NCBI GenBank assembly: GCA_036346405.1
Contig: CM070568.1
Coordinates: 37,420,820 to 37,484,819, forward strand
From: Phyllostachys edulis
Taxonomy: Eukaryota > Streptophyta > Magnoliopsida > Poales > Poaceae
Direction: 5' to 3'
DNA: 64,000 nucleotides
In this document: positions 48,001 to 60,076 of the stretch, one piece after another
How positions within the stretch are numbered: the stretch's first letter is position 1
Layout: every line of letters begins with the position of its first letter
Program-made: the position numbers and the translations under genes
Notes under the pieces: generated by a model
Told to the model about the DNA's origin: nothing
The model's input: the letters and a program-made list of their open reading frames with translations, nothing else
Database searches by the model: none

Positions 48001-51000
48001 ATCCATTACATTCGACAGTTGAAGTGTTGACCTGGTAATATTGGGTGGTTACCACTTACAAGTCTTAAAATTTCCTCATTTTCTCTTTGAAGTATTTTTT
48101 TAATGTTCAATATGGTATATTGGTATGTTTAACTATTTGAAGGTACACATAAATCAGCTCTACTTTGTCATATTTTATTGCATTGAAATTATCTGTACTT
48201 TTTTTTATCTGTCCTAGTTACGACTTTCCTTATGGTTGACCCTAGCCTTGTCAATTGATTCATCTTGCAGGTCTTGAGTCTTGACCAATGTTATTGCTTC
48301 TTGTTTTAAAACAATCTTATTGGATGAAACCATCTTAAGTAAATACCAGGATATGTGCAAACTAGCCTCTATCTGTTCTCCAGGATTTCTGTTGCTTCTG
48401 CCCAATCAATAATTCTGCACTTTGTCGCTGTGCCTTAAATCTATCTACTCGCAAAAGAAGAACATACGACATCCCATTCTTACATGTTCAAGTAATTGCC
48501 CATCCTAACCATCCTAAGTGCTATTGTCTCCTTGATGAGATAGAGAGCTAGATGATGAATTGACACCATGTTGCAAACATAACCTTATGATCTGCTGACA
48601 AGCAAAGCAACCACTTTGACTCATATACTCGGTATTGGTTATGAATTTTTATAACGGGACACACTTTTGACTGATTAATGTTGCAGAAGACAATCCTCTA
48701 TGGTTACCTTTTTGCATATGAAAATGTTCCCATTTCATTGTGGATCTGCACTAGTCATCAAAGACAAAACAAACAATTTGATACTTCTCAAGGAGTCACC
48801 CATATTCAATGTCTTTTAGAATCCTTTATTCGACATACTTGTAAAGAAAAGTGGGGACTGGTGATATATTGGTTGCCAGAATTTTCGTATCACACACACC
48901 TTCGATCTTTGATCCATTTCCAATCTTCACAAGGATTTCTGTTCATTGCTGAAGTTCATTTACAAAGTATAAGAGAAAGATATAGTGTTATTTTATATGA
49001 ATCCGTAATCTCTCCGATTCAATAGATGGCTTAATAGTGACAATTGTTATATCTGATGACTGAAACAATTCCACAGAAGTATTATATATTAATGTGATGC
49101 ACCAAAATAATAATTGTTTGGCTGTTTGCTCTTCTTTTCCTGATCTGCAACATTTTTTTAATTTTGTTTCAGTAATAATTAACGAAATAATGAGTTCAGC
49201 AATAACTATGTGAATAGTCCCCCCGGGTACTGTAGCACACACGGACTGTTAATGCCGGGCCCGCGGGTGCATTAGTAGTTGGAGAATAGAGATAAGAATA
49301 GTTAGTTTCCGTGTTAGTTGGGTTTACTTCGTTAGAGATTTTTTCTATCTATTAGAGATAGGTTTTCTTAGAAATATTATTTCTTAGGACTCAAGTTGAG
49401 TCATCCTTATAAAGAGATAGTATGTATCCATTACCAATCAAGCAAAAAATATGAATTAATCTAGTCTCTCTCCTAAGGTTCTATCATCCTAGTCTTTAAT
49501 CTAATCTCTCATCCCACCAAGCCGATGCCGTCCGGCCTTCTCCTGGCGGTGTTTACCCCGTTATGCACTAAGGTTCATGATGGGTTTGCTCTTCTTTTCC
49601 TGATCTGCAACATTTTTTAATTTTGTTTCAGTAATAATTAACGAAATCATGAATTCATGGAGCCACAATCACCTTGACAACAGGAGTGACAATATGTTCT
49701 TCGATTCCATCTTCCCCTTGTGACCTATGTCCAATTCTTACTACTTCTGCCACGTACTACTATCTTTTTTTTGTCACACTTCTCTCATAAGTAAGCAATG
49801 GCATACAAAATTATGTGACATTTCTTCTTTCTGATACCAGTTCTGTTGGATTTGTCATTTGTACTTGTAGAGTATGAACTCTTCTGTTCAGTGTTACGAA
49901 TTGAAGAATAGTAATGTACTTTTACTTGGTATTACCAAAACACTAAAGCCATTCAACTTCATGAACGTTTTTGGTTCGTCATTTTTTCCAGAGATCAATG
50001 CTTTGTCTCTAAGATCAAATCTTTATCTTTTGATAGCATAGCATATACAGTTCGTGACACTTGCAGTACCCAATGAATGTGTTCACTGCATCTGTTGCTA
50101 TTTTGTTTCTCCAGAAACTGTGAGCAGGTGTGTAAAAAACACATAGCGACTGATAGGTATTACAGTTTCAATGTTTAGCCTGAATTTTAGCATCAGAAAA
50201 AGTGATAAATAATATGTAGGAATAAGAATGCAGAAATCAACATTTCATCTCATTTGTGCAGATGATGTTGAATTATCTACTTCCTTGTGCCTCCTTATGT
50301 TACGGAAGCTGTCATGAACTGCTATCAACTCTCTCTCTCTCTCTCTCTCAATCTCTCAATCTAAAGTCTAAACCATCAGATCTACTTGTCAATGCCTTAC
50401 ACCTGTAGATGTAATACAGCAGTCATAAGCTGATCCTTGATTCCCTTGTTTTTCTTAGCTTCATTTCTACACCATATAGTGCTTGTCAATCTTGAGAGCT
50501 GACATTGTATTAAGTCTGCTGGAGTCTCACTTCTGACATTAGTCATAGCTGCCAATTACGAAATACATGTATGTTTATCTACATAATATCCTGGTTCATC
50601 TCTGATCTGAGGTTATGCCACTGATGTGTCAGCAAAAGACAAATATCTAATATCATCATGGAGAAGATGTTCTTGAGTCAATGGTTTCTGAATCGATCAT
50701 ATTCCTTTGATTTCTTTCCTCCTAAAACTATCGATCACAGGCTGCAGCACGTGTACTCTGCATTGGTTCCAGAACAGATTTTCTGCTTGGTGGTTTGCAT
50801 CCTGCAATAAATTGGGCTGAGAAGGAGTCTCATGTGGATGCTGATGAAATGGACAAGGTAATGGAAATGGCAAATATTTGTTTCTTGATATAAATATGCC
50901 TTTTCTCTGTTTTGATTGTGTTCTTATTCTGTTTGTACCTAGATTAAGACAGCTTTTGTTGGGAATCTACCAGCAAATGTTAATGAGGATTATTTGAAAA

Positions 51001-53560
51001 AGCTTTTTGAACATTTTGGAGAGGTTTGTGCACCAATATAGCTCACATTTTTTTTTGAGGGGGAACATGTTTTACATCAACCAATTTCATGTGCGATGCT
51101 GAATAACCCTGAAGTGGTGGTGTGTAATTAGGCAGTACGAGTTGCAATCTCAAGAAAAGGGCAATATCCAGTTGGATTTGTCCACTTTGCCAGTCGTGCA
51201 GTAAGTATATATGCAATTCTCAAGTCCTTGAGTAGTATAGCTCAAGTTCTCATCCAAGTAATGCATTTTTTAAAAATTTGAACTACTTTTTTTATCCATG
51301 GCAGGAGCTTGACAATGCAATAAAAGAATTGAATGGTAAAACAGTGAGAGGACCTGACCGAGGACCAGCTTTCAGGATCCAGGCATGAATAAAAATGCCA
51401 TTTCTTGGGGGCCACTTCTAGCCTCTTGCTACTTATTTGATTTTCTACTTTGGATTTGAAAAATTATGCTGTGATGCCGTTTATTGCAATAGGTCTCAGT
51501 TGCTCGACCTGCAGTAGAGAATGATAAGAAGAGAATTCGTGAAGAAGTGAAAACCAGAGGATCAAATGTATCAAGAGACAGGCCAGATTATTCTTATGGC
51601 AGATATGGACATGATTCATTTGATCGTCAAGCGAAAGTTCCGAGACAGGTGAGACTATCCAATGCGGTATGGATGATATCTTCTTGTTAGTTATTTTGTA
51701 TCTTACTTTTTAAATACAATAATGCTAACAAGTGGGATTTGACTTGTCACAAGGTCCAGTGTGTAGGACTTGATATTTGTACAATGAGTCTAATCTTCGG
51801 CTAATGCATAGTATAGTACTGTTATTTGAAACCGAAGTGGCCATCAACCTGTTAGCTCTGGGTGGTCTGATGATCTATTTGTCTGATCATTGAGTCAGCT
51901 GGTTGTTGTCTCTAAACACCTATTTTATTTATTGTCTTCCCTGTGCAAAATAATATGGAGTTATAAGATTTTGTATCAATAGGTGTCAGCTTAGCTCTTG
52001 TATAAGAATACAGCGAGTTAGCTGGAAACTGTCCATTTTGATTAGTTAAATAAACTCTTCAGGAATCTTGTCTACTTTCATAATCTAATTGCTAAAACAG
52101 AGCATCACCAATTCCAGCTTCAAGCAGTTGAATTAGCAGTTTTCTGGTCTTTGAAAATCTGGGTTTTGTAGGCATGCGTAGTTGAAGGAAATAATTTGCA
52201 TATTGCAATAAGGATGATGTATTTGTTGACATAACGATCCTTTCTGCATTTTTATCTCTTAGGTGGCTGATATCACTGACCCCTATGAAGCAGCTATTAT
52301 TTCATTACCTTCAGCTGTCAAGGAACTCTTACATCGTATTCTACGTCTTGGAATTGGCACTCGATACAATGTAAGTAATTTGTACAGAAAGTTCTTCATT
52401 TATGCTTTCTTGGGTGTACGAATCATGATCTCCCTGTCCATTTTTCTTTCAGATTGACATCCATTGCATAAAGAGCCTCAATGAGCTTCCTGAGTCAGCT
52501 GCTGTTGCCGTCCTTAATCAGGTGTGTGGTTGTTTCATGCAAATGACTCTCAGCTCTTACCTGAACTTTGACATCATTATTCTTGGCTATAAAAGTGACG
52601 TCATTATTCTGATTTTTTTATATGCAGTTTTTGATAGCAGGTGCAGATAAACGCGATAAGGGAGACTATTTCGCTTCACTAATCGCTAAGGTTGTTACTT
52701 CCTCTGTTCAATATATTCCATCTTTTCTTTTGCAATTGATATTTTTTCTTGGTGAATGCCTTGTAATTTATGGAGTTTTGACTTGCAGTACCAGGTTAAG
52801 ACTTTTGGTGGAGCTCAAATATTGCAGGAAACTACTTATTTGCCCAGAAATCCTGGAGTGCAGAACAAGCAATTCTCACATGAAGATTACACAGCATCCA
52901 GGTACGACATTTACTTTGCAAGGACAATGCAACAAAAAGATATATGTGCATTCTTGTTTCTTACATCTATATGAGCTTGAGTAATTTTTGTGATTTCATC
53001 CTTGCACTGGAAGAGTACTGTAAATGTGTCATGTCATATTTGACCTCAGACTTAATCTCCAATTTACTTGCAGGAGTAGTAGATACAATTCCCTAGGTGA
53101 TTATCCTTCCTCGTCTTATATTGATGATCCAACAGTGTCTCAGTCAAGGATTAGAAGATATGCCGAAGAAAGACCTGCCGCTGTAAGATATCCAGAGCCG
53201 AGATTGCGACAGGAAGAAATAAGTAGCATCGGAAGATACCCAGAACCAAGATTGGCACATGAACCAAGACAGAACACTGGAAGGCATCTAGATCGAAGAT
53301 ACATACAAGAACAGAGTTCAAATATTGAAAGATCAGCCGAAGGAGCTGTTTTGCCTAGGGAAAGAAGATTCTTATCTGCTGCAGGGTACCACACAGACAT
53401 AGTCCCGGAATTCAGCTCCAGGTCTTCTGCTGAATATTCCACAGAACGTCAACAGATAAGGTTTGATCCCTTCACAGGGGAACCTTACAAGTTTGATCCC
53501 TTCACTGGTGAGCCCATCAGGCCAGAATCAAACCCGCATTGCTCAGGAAGCTTATACTGA
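45058..53560 (+). CDS. hnRNP Q/R-like protein, three RRMs
   Basis: Sixteen coding exons: 45058-45162, 45889-45954, 46080-46151, 46439-46511, 47685-47722, 47830-47943, 50741-50857, 50943-51023, 51132-51200, 51305-51382, 51493-51648, 52263-52370, 52453-52521, 52628-52690, 52789-52901, 53074-53560. Phases agree and give 602 residues. RRM1: RNP2 VFVGGL 19-24, RNP1 KGYGFVRF 57-64. RRM2: LFFGNL 98-103, RGFAFVRF 145-152. RRM3: AFVGNL 199-204, VGFVHF 236-241. Residues 324-407 (SLNELPESAAVAVLNQF) resemble the acidic domain of hnRNP Q/R. The tail is Arg-rich, with YPEPRL twice and FDPFTGEP at 571-578 and 581-588. Introns 3 and 10 would use GC donors. The start (45058) is the least certain part: the upstream ATG is in frame, but an AG at 45088 could be an acceptor. 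Likely nuclear RNA binding, as in plant LIF2-type proteins. Confidence 0.85.
49124..49657. repeat. Intronic LTR-like insert between 75-bp direct repeats
   Basis: GTTTGCTCTTCTTTTCCTGA and the following 55 bases occur at 49124-49198 and 49584-49657. The insert between (about 49211-49577) looks like a solo LTR: TGAATAGTCCCCCCGGGTAC near its start, a CTTATAAAGAG TATA-like site near 49408, and GGTTCA at its end. It lies in intron 6 of the RRM gene. The direct repeat is far longer than an LTR target duplication. Confidence 0.65.
50326..50350. repeat. (CT)n microsatellite
   Basis: An uninterrupted run of CT dinucleotides in intron 6 of the RRM gene. Confidence 0.85.
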
Positions 53561-54380
53561 CCGGATTGATTGAAGGGACACTTTGGATGTGGCAGATGAG
53601 ATTATGTTCCTGTAACAAAGCTACCATGTACTCTGCATATGGGTGTGTTCTTATCTGTTACCTCTTGGAACTACTGCTACTAGCCTACTGATCATGGGTT
53701 CTCGAATCCTAATGCATGCTCTTGCATGCTGTACACTTATATTTGATGTGTCACCTTGGCATGCAAATGTTGGAGGAACATTTGCATCTATGTCGTTGGA
53801 AAATTATCGATACAAGAATACTATGTTTTATTATTATGATGCTGGCCGGCAATATGAAGTTATGAACTAGGGAGTACTACATATTTGTTGGTATTTTCTG
53901 ATGGTCAATGAAGCGGTTGTGCAAATGCTACATACGTTGTTAGTACTCTTATCATCGTTCTTGTCTACTGAATATCAATTAATTTGAGCTGTATGTTGAC
54001 TTCTCAAACTTCTTTTGTTCACTTTGAACGCTAACTGTGATGCCTTTTTCTCATATTTACTCATCCAAAGTATGCCAAGCAAGAGAACTGATTGATCAGA
54101 CGGCAAGAAAAGTGAACCTTCCTGCCTGCTAATAATACTATCTTCTGTTCTAATGCTTCAACAACTTCACATGCCCTCTGAAACTTGCATAGCGTATTTT
54201 CTTGGGCTGCTTGACTCTGGGAGTACTCAATACTCGTGCAAAAAGTCTATACTTGCGCAAAACTCCTCGCGAAAAGGAGCCCTGCTATTCGTACGAATGA
54301 AATACTCGTCAACTGTTGCACTAGGAATTTCGTAAGAAACCCTTCAGAGTGTACAATTGTTGCAGGCTAAAACCATCAAA
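53561..54380. other. RRM gene 3'UTR and flank
   Basis: No other gene recognised. The 3' end of the transcript probably lies before about 53950; no strong AATAAA is present. Confidence 0.5.
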
Positions 54381-54390
54381 TCCATATTGG

Positions 54391-54730
54391 ATTTTTTTTT
54401 CAAATAATCCATTTTTTATTATTAATTACAATATTATACCTGCAATAATACTTTTTACAGAAATATACCTGCCGCTCAGCGGTTGAAGGATTGAACCAGT
54501 CGCTCAACCGTTGAGCGACAGGGACACTTGTCGCCCAATGGGCACAACTGGCTAGATGAGTGAACTGCACACTAGGATCAACCGTTGAGCGACAAGTGTC
54601 CCGATCGCTCAACGGTTGAGTTAACCAAATACCAACCGCTGAGCGATTGGCGATATTTCTGTAAAAAATATTATCGCAGGTATAATATTGAAATTAATAA
54701 TAAAAAATGGATTATTGTGAAAAAAAATTC
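54391..54730. mobile_element. Mutator-type palindrome-ladder MITE
   Basis: 340 bp. TCCATATTGG is duplicated exactly on both sides (54381-54390, 54731-54740), so the TSD is 9-10 bp. Inverted ends: CAAATAATCCATTTTTTATT left and CACAATAATCCATTTTTTAT right, reverse complemented. The core has GTCGCTCAAC / GTTGAGCGAC (54499-54519) and, further on, CAACCGTTGAGCGA pairing with TCGCTCAACGGTTG. Confidence 0.85.
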
Positions 54731-54740
54731 TCCATATTGG

Positions 54741-56805
54741 GGGGAGAGAAAAAAAAACTCTTGGGACCAGAATTAGAGTAACTGGAACATGAGGAAGGTT
54801 TTATGGTCATGGTGATTGGTGCAACTAACCAAGCTAATGGAACAAACACAACAAAAACATCTTTTCAATCACACCCTTATAAGAGTAGATGAGTTAGCTT
54901 TGCAAAGAAATAATTCTAACCAATCAAATGCTCCATCAATTGATTGGATTAATGGATACAAGCTGGATATGCATGGTAGGGTAAACCCAACTTGATAATA
55001 TCCTCATCACACATGGACCGATCTTTCGGATCATTTGTGAATTATGGTGATGATCTACAGTAACAGTGCAAATTGTAAGTCCATCTCTATCGGTATGGCA
55101 TTATGCACATTGTTCTTCTACGAAGAACATTTTGTCTTATAGTAGTACACTAGTACCATTTTTTTTTCAGAGGATCTCATGGCACTACTTGGAAAATATG
55201 AAAGAGAAAAACATAATATAGAACTCACTCTCTTTTTTTGGCCAAAATCAGCCAGTTTTCACCAGGGGAAATTTCATAACAAAAATGGTCCAAATCAACC
55301 AAAACAAAACAAATTTTTCGCTGCACAATGTGTAGAATTTAGTTGCGATCCAAACACTGACCAACTTGTTGCGGCATTCATCTTAAAAACAAAAACCACT
55401 TGCACTATGGCATCAAAATTTTCAGCATAGATAGCAAGTTGATGTGACCAACCAAACATGCCCAACAAACCAAGAAGCTGGTGAGGATGAGAGGACGTTG
55501 CTGCTAATTGAGTTCTTTAAGACGGCAGAGCAGTGTACAGTGCTGGAAGAAAGCATCAGCTCACTCCCCATGATCCGGGGAATAAATTACAAGCAGCTGT
55601 GCAGTGTGCACAATAGTAACTTAGTCCATGGATATATATTTATCCATTATTTAGGGACCAAACCCTAATTAAATGGTGGTTATGCTGTCATCAGGGATAA
55701 TGGAGTGAACCACCCAACACCGGAGCACCCACTGGCAGCTTTCCCTCTCCTCCATAATTTTGTCATTTCTTCAACCACTTGAGACTGTTGGGCTATGCCT
55801 ATGCTGTGGTGGATTTTGTGGTTGAGTGAATTTCGGGCTCAAAGTTTCCTCAGTGTTGATTAAGATAGGAGGGAGGCTATGACCTATGATTCTTCAAGGA
55901 AAAAGGTTATGCATACATGAAAGATCATCCAATCGACGAATCAATGGTTCAGACCATGCAAGCGCATGTATAAAAAGTTATTGGTATCTCCTTTGGAATG
56001 ATACCTTATCGAGCATTGATCTTGCTAATCGGATGGGTTATGCCTATGCTGTGGTAGGTTGTGTTGTGCTACGTTGCGATTTACGGCGGTGGTCATGGAA
56101 AATATTCACCACATTTGACAAAATGTTGTTATGAGTTATGACACTAGAAAAGAAAATAATTGGATAATTAATTCACATATCAAAAACCGGTATCTTAAAA
56201 TTCTTGGAAGTGCATTTTGGAACCTATATTACATACAAAAGAATTGCTGATAAGTTACAATGTCTTTCAGTTCCCATCCGAATAAAACATTTCGAGGCTA
56301 ATATCACCTGACTAAATACTCTAGCTTGTAATCAACATAAAACTACAATTTAGATGTCCAAATCCAAGCAGTCGCCATCCCAAACAGTTTGTGACAGCAC
56401 GGCATTGAATTTCTGATATATGCACCCTGGTATGGTATGATGACGATGATGCGCACAAATCAAACAGTTAGGACGAAGCCATCTTGGCAACACACTGAAG
56501 CCAGATTAATTATGCAATTATATACTATACTACTGTTCATGTGTCAGAAAGAAGTACGTTTATGTTGGAGGATACAGAGATGCCACCAAACCTGCAAGAT
56601 TTGGTGATGTCAACTACTAATTCCAGCGTAACATCACCAGTAGATGACCGGCAAATTAAGGAGATGCACATAATGAACTAGTAAGAATTATGATGTCGAC
56701 TACAGGAAAGTACTACGATTTTTTCAACCGAGACATCACGGAATTAAATCCCAGAAATCCACAAATAAACCCACCTAATATGTGGTTTGGAATAAATCCA
56801 CATTA
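54741..56805. other. Intergenic, no gene recognised
   Basis: AT-rich. Short open frames at 55179-55430 and 55886-56134 carry no recognisable domain. TATGCCTATGCTGTGGT occurs near 55792 and 56039. Confidence 0.5.
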
Positions 56806-56885
56806 TCAACTACTAATTCCAGCGTAACATCACCAGTAGATTTGGAATGATACCTTATCGAGCATTGATCTTTCTAATCGGATGG
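56806..56885. repeat. Composite patch copied from two nearby sites
   Basis: 56806-56841 repeats 56610-56645 exactly, and 56841-56885 repeats 55992-56036 with one mismatch. The two pieces abut at a single shared T. Confidence 0.85.
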
Positions 56886-58527
56886 TCAAAAGTGTTGAAA
56901 GAGAGCGAGGTTATTTGGGGATGAAGGAGACAACATGTGCAACTGCTTCAATTGAACCGTGCGTATGTACATATATTGACTGACATGAGAACATACTATC
57001 GTGACACGAAATCACAAATGGTGATTAATTAGGGAAAGAAATGTCTCGTAGCATGCCCAGGATAATGTGGCCCACATGTGCTGTTTCTCCTGAACACAGC
57101 ATACCAAGGCATTATCAGGGAAAAAAGAGAGTGAGGAATGCATAACTCGCTGAGAAACTAACCAAAATATAGTCCAACCCTCTCTCTTTTTATATTGATT
57201 TCAAGCCAAGATGCAAATGCCAAATGTCTACCAAGAAAGCTGGACATTCTTTTCAATATTAGACCAATTACTGATAGTTAGCAACCAAACTCGAATTTGA
57301 ATTCGGTACCGACTTTGAAAACAGTATACCAATATGTAATAATACCAAGATCAAATGTTGCGGCGAAGGGACCTAACATATGAAGCCATATCCACAATTT
57401 TGTCGACGGCTAAAAAAGAACATCACAATTTTCAGAAAAAAGAAAGCAAGTAATAAACAAACAAATAAATAAAATTTAGAGGATAGCAACAATGAGTTAG
57501 TTTGGATGTTTTTGTAATATGCTTTTCGACCAAATGAATTGACTTGCCACCCGTGGTCCAGTGTGCCCAACCTCTCTTTTCTGGCCCTTGGATCCCTTCC
57601 TACCCAACCTAGCTTCCTCATTGGCAGAAACCAGAAAGGCAGCAATGCAAAGCCATTAACAAGTACCTTCACAAGATGGTTTCTTATTATGAGTAGGGTT
57701 CATCAGTTAGGTCAACACAACAAAGTGAATGCCCTCTTTTGAGTCCCAGCTCAACAATCTCTAGTCTAGCTCCTAGAGTGAAAGTGAAAGTGAAGTGACA
57801 CAAAGTCAAATGCATTATGCTTAATGCATGCATTGCAGAAACAGTTTAATTACTATACAAATCCATGCACTTTGAGTACTGCAAAAGCTGCACAAGCTCT
57901 AGTCAGAAAATCTGTTTGACTTTTTTTCTTCAGAAATTTATGAGTCCTGGATTTTATCAGTGTTTGGTGGCTGCTGGATTTTTTTCTTGTAATCCGTACA
58001 CCAACCAGCTTAGCTATCCTAATTGCTGGGTTGCTGGCTGGATAAAGCACCCTTTTTGGCAGAATAATTACTTCGGAATTGAAAAGAATATGGCAACAAG
58101 AAACAATAAATGGTGACAACTCTGGCAGAAGAAGCGAGATCGATCTACCATCTAGCCAGCTTCACTAGTACAGTGGAATAGTAGAGCCCGTGAATGATAG
58201 TACTACACTACTACTAGCCTATATATACTACCTCTCCTAATCCCAACCCAGAGAGAAACTCAAAGGATTAATATACCGTTAACCAACCAATTGACCTATC
58301 TGAGAAATTTAACTGTCTTCAGGTGAAGCTATATATGAAAGAGAGCACCGCACCGCCTCATTGGCTTCCGAGTCTGAAAATAGGGTATATGAAGTAGAAA
58401 AGGTAGCTCCAACATAGGTATTGAATGGTGTATGAGTTCAGGATTGTTGGGTCGGCTAGTACTAGTTTGAGTTTGTTTTTAGGAGCCTATTTATAGGTAT
58501 TACATGTGAAAGCATACACTATACTGG
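56886..58527. other. Intergenic, no gene recognised
   Basis: AT-rich. Open frames at 57373-57742 and 57853-58119 carry no recognisable domain. Confidence 0.5.
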
Positions 58528-58658
58528 TAACTTATAGTAACTCAATAATGTTTATTGGTGTTGATTGTAGGATACTCTAGAGGATCCATGGTAGTCAGTA
58601 CTTACAGTTTGATTATGGATAACTGTTAGTGGTAGGATCCATTGGATTTGATCTATTA

Positions 58659-58962
58659 GGGTATCTCCAATAGTTAGAGATAACTTTGTTTTTAACATAT
58701 ACTACATCATCTTTAGAAACAACATCTCTAATATATAGTCTCTAGCACACTCTCCAACATTTATATTTTACAATTTTCCTTTGAAACGGGTCTACATGTC
58801 AACTAGAGTAGATTAATGTATCATATCTTATTTCGCGTGCATGACAGTCTCTTCAGAAAGAGACAACATGTGCTCTCTCTCCTCTCCCTCTCTCCTCCAC
58901 GTAGGATTTTGTTGACGTGGCATAGCTAAGAGACGACAATAAAAACACTATTGGAGATACCC
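58659..58962. mobile_element. Tourist-type MITE (PIF/Harbinger)
   Basis: 304 bp. TTA on both sides (58656-58658, 58963-58965) and terminal inverted repeats GGGTATCTCCAATAG / CTATTGGAGATACCC. A partial relative lies at 37834-37930. Confidence 0.9.
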
Positions 58963-59568
58963 TTAGTGACTTGGGTTAAACAAAAATCAAGAACAAAAGC
59001 ATTACTGCACTTTTTTTCAACATGCTCCATCCAAACCATTGCTTCTCGACCCCACAACCTACACGCTAAGATCTCCAAATATCTCCATAAAAAAAATGGG
59101 TGTGGTGTCTTTCCTGTACCTTACGATAGTGTACATGTATTCAATTCTCTATCATACGTACTTGCGATTAGCAATGTTGTAATACTTTATGTAACTAGGG
59201 GCATGTGATTTATAGGTTGTTTATACTTAATGATGATCAATATATAATATAATGATTTCACCACTATGGACCTATTGTACTTGAAAAACCACGTACCCAT
59301 GGAAGGTGTGGCTTCAGACTTGGTAGCATTGCATGGTGCATGAGCCGAGCCTATGCAAAGCAAAACGGCCTCATCTCCCGTCTAACCAGAATGTGTTGAC
59401 AAGGAGGAATAGATGGCATCTGCTCAAGTGAACCACCGGCTCCAACCAAACTCTCTCTCTCTCATTTGACAAATCATCACCATGTGCTTCTCACACCAAA
59501 AGACCAACAATCCAACAGCTCTTGCATGCTAGTACTATTTGTTTTTCTGCGCACACTATACTACTGCC

Positions 59569-60051
59569 GAATTTTTTTCAAAATAATATTTTTTTAAAAG
59601 ATAATTACAAAAATATATAGTCGTCCCAAAAAATTACAAAAATATGTCTCTGTCGCCAGTTGAACTGGCGACAGGAACCTATCGCCAGTTGAATTAGCGA
59701 TAGGAATCCTCTCGCACCCCTGTCGCCGATCCAGGTACCTATCGCCAGACTGACGATAGGTACCTATCACTATTTGAAATGACGACAGGTATCTCAGACC
59801 CTAATCTAATTTGTCTACTTGTGTTTTGAACGGCACGAAATCTGTTTTGAGGTACCTGTCGCCAGTTGAACTGGCCACAGGTACCTGGACTGGCGATAGA
59901 GCGGCGAGAGTGTCCCTGTCGCCAGTTGAACTGGCAATAGGTTCCTGTCGCTAGTTGAACTGGCGACAGGGACACATTTTGTAATTTTTTAGGGTGATTA
60001 TTTATTTTTGTAATTATATTTAAAAAAAATATTATTTTGAAAAAAAATTCC
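59569..60051. mobile_element. Mutator-type palindrome-ladder MITE
   Basis: 483 bp with an exact 9-bp duplication ACTACTGCC (59560-59568, 60052-60060). Inverted ends GAATTTTTTTCAAAATAATA. The core repeats palindromes built on CTGTCGCCAGTT / AACTGGCGACAG (arms 12, centre G), plus GGTACCTATCG / CGATAGGTACC and variants, about six in all. No coding capacity. Confidence 0.9.
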
Positions 60052-60076
60052 ACTACTGCCTCTGCCCTCTTCCTGA

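Larger units (their letters stand above)
58528..60070. repeat. Tandem duplication, copy 1 (with two insertions)
   Basis: Matches 60077-60790 from TAACTTATAGTAACTCA to TCTGCCCTCT once the Tourist MITE (58659-58962) and the Mutator-type MITE (59569-60051) are removed. The remaining lengths then agree to within a few tens of bases. Confidence 0.85.

Noticed and set aside
48678..49025. 115-residue frame in intron 6 of the RRM gene
   Set aside because: No domain and no supporting splice signals. The exons on both sides join without it.
59640..59960. Palindromes resembling integron or protein-binding operator sites
   Set aside because: They sit inside a MITE with its own ends and 9-bp duplication. 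No bacterial context.
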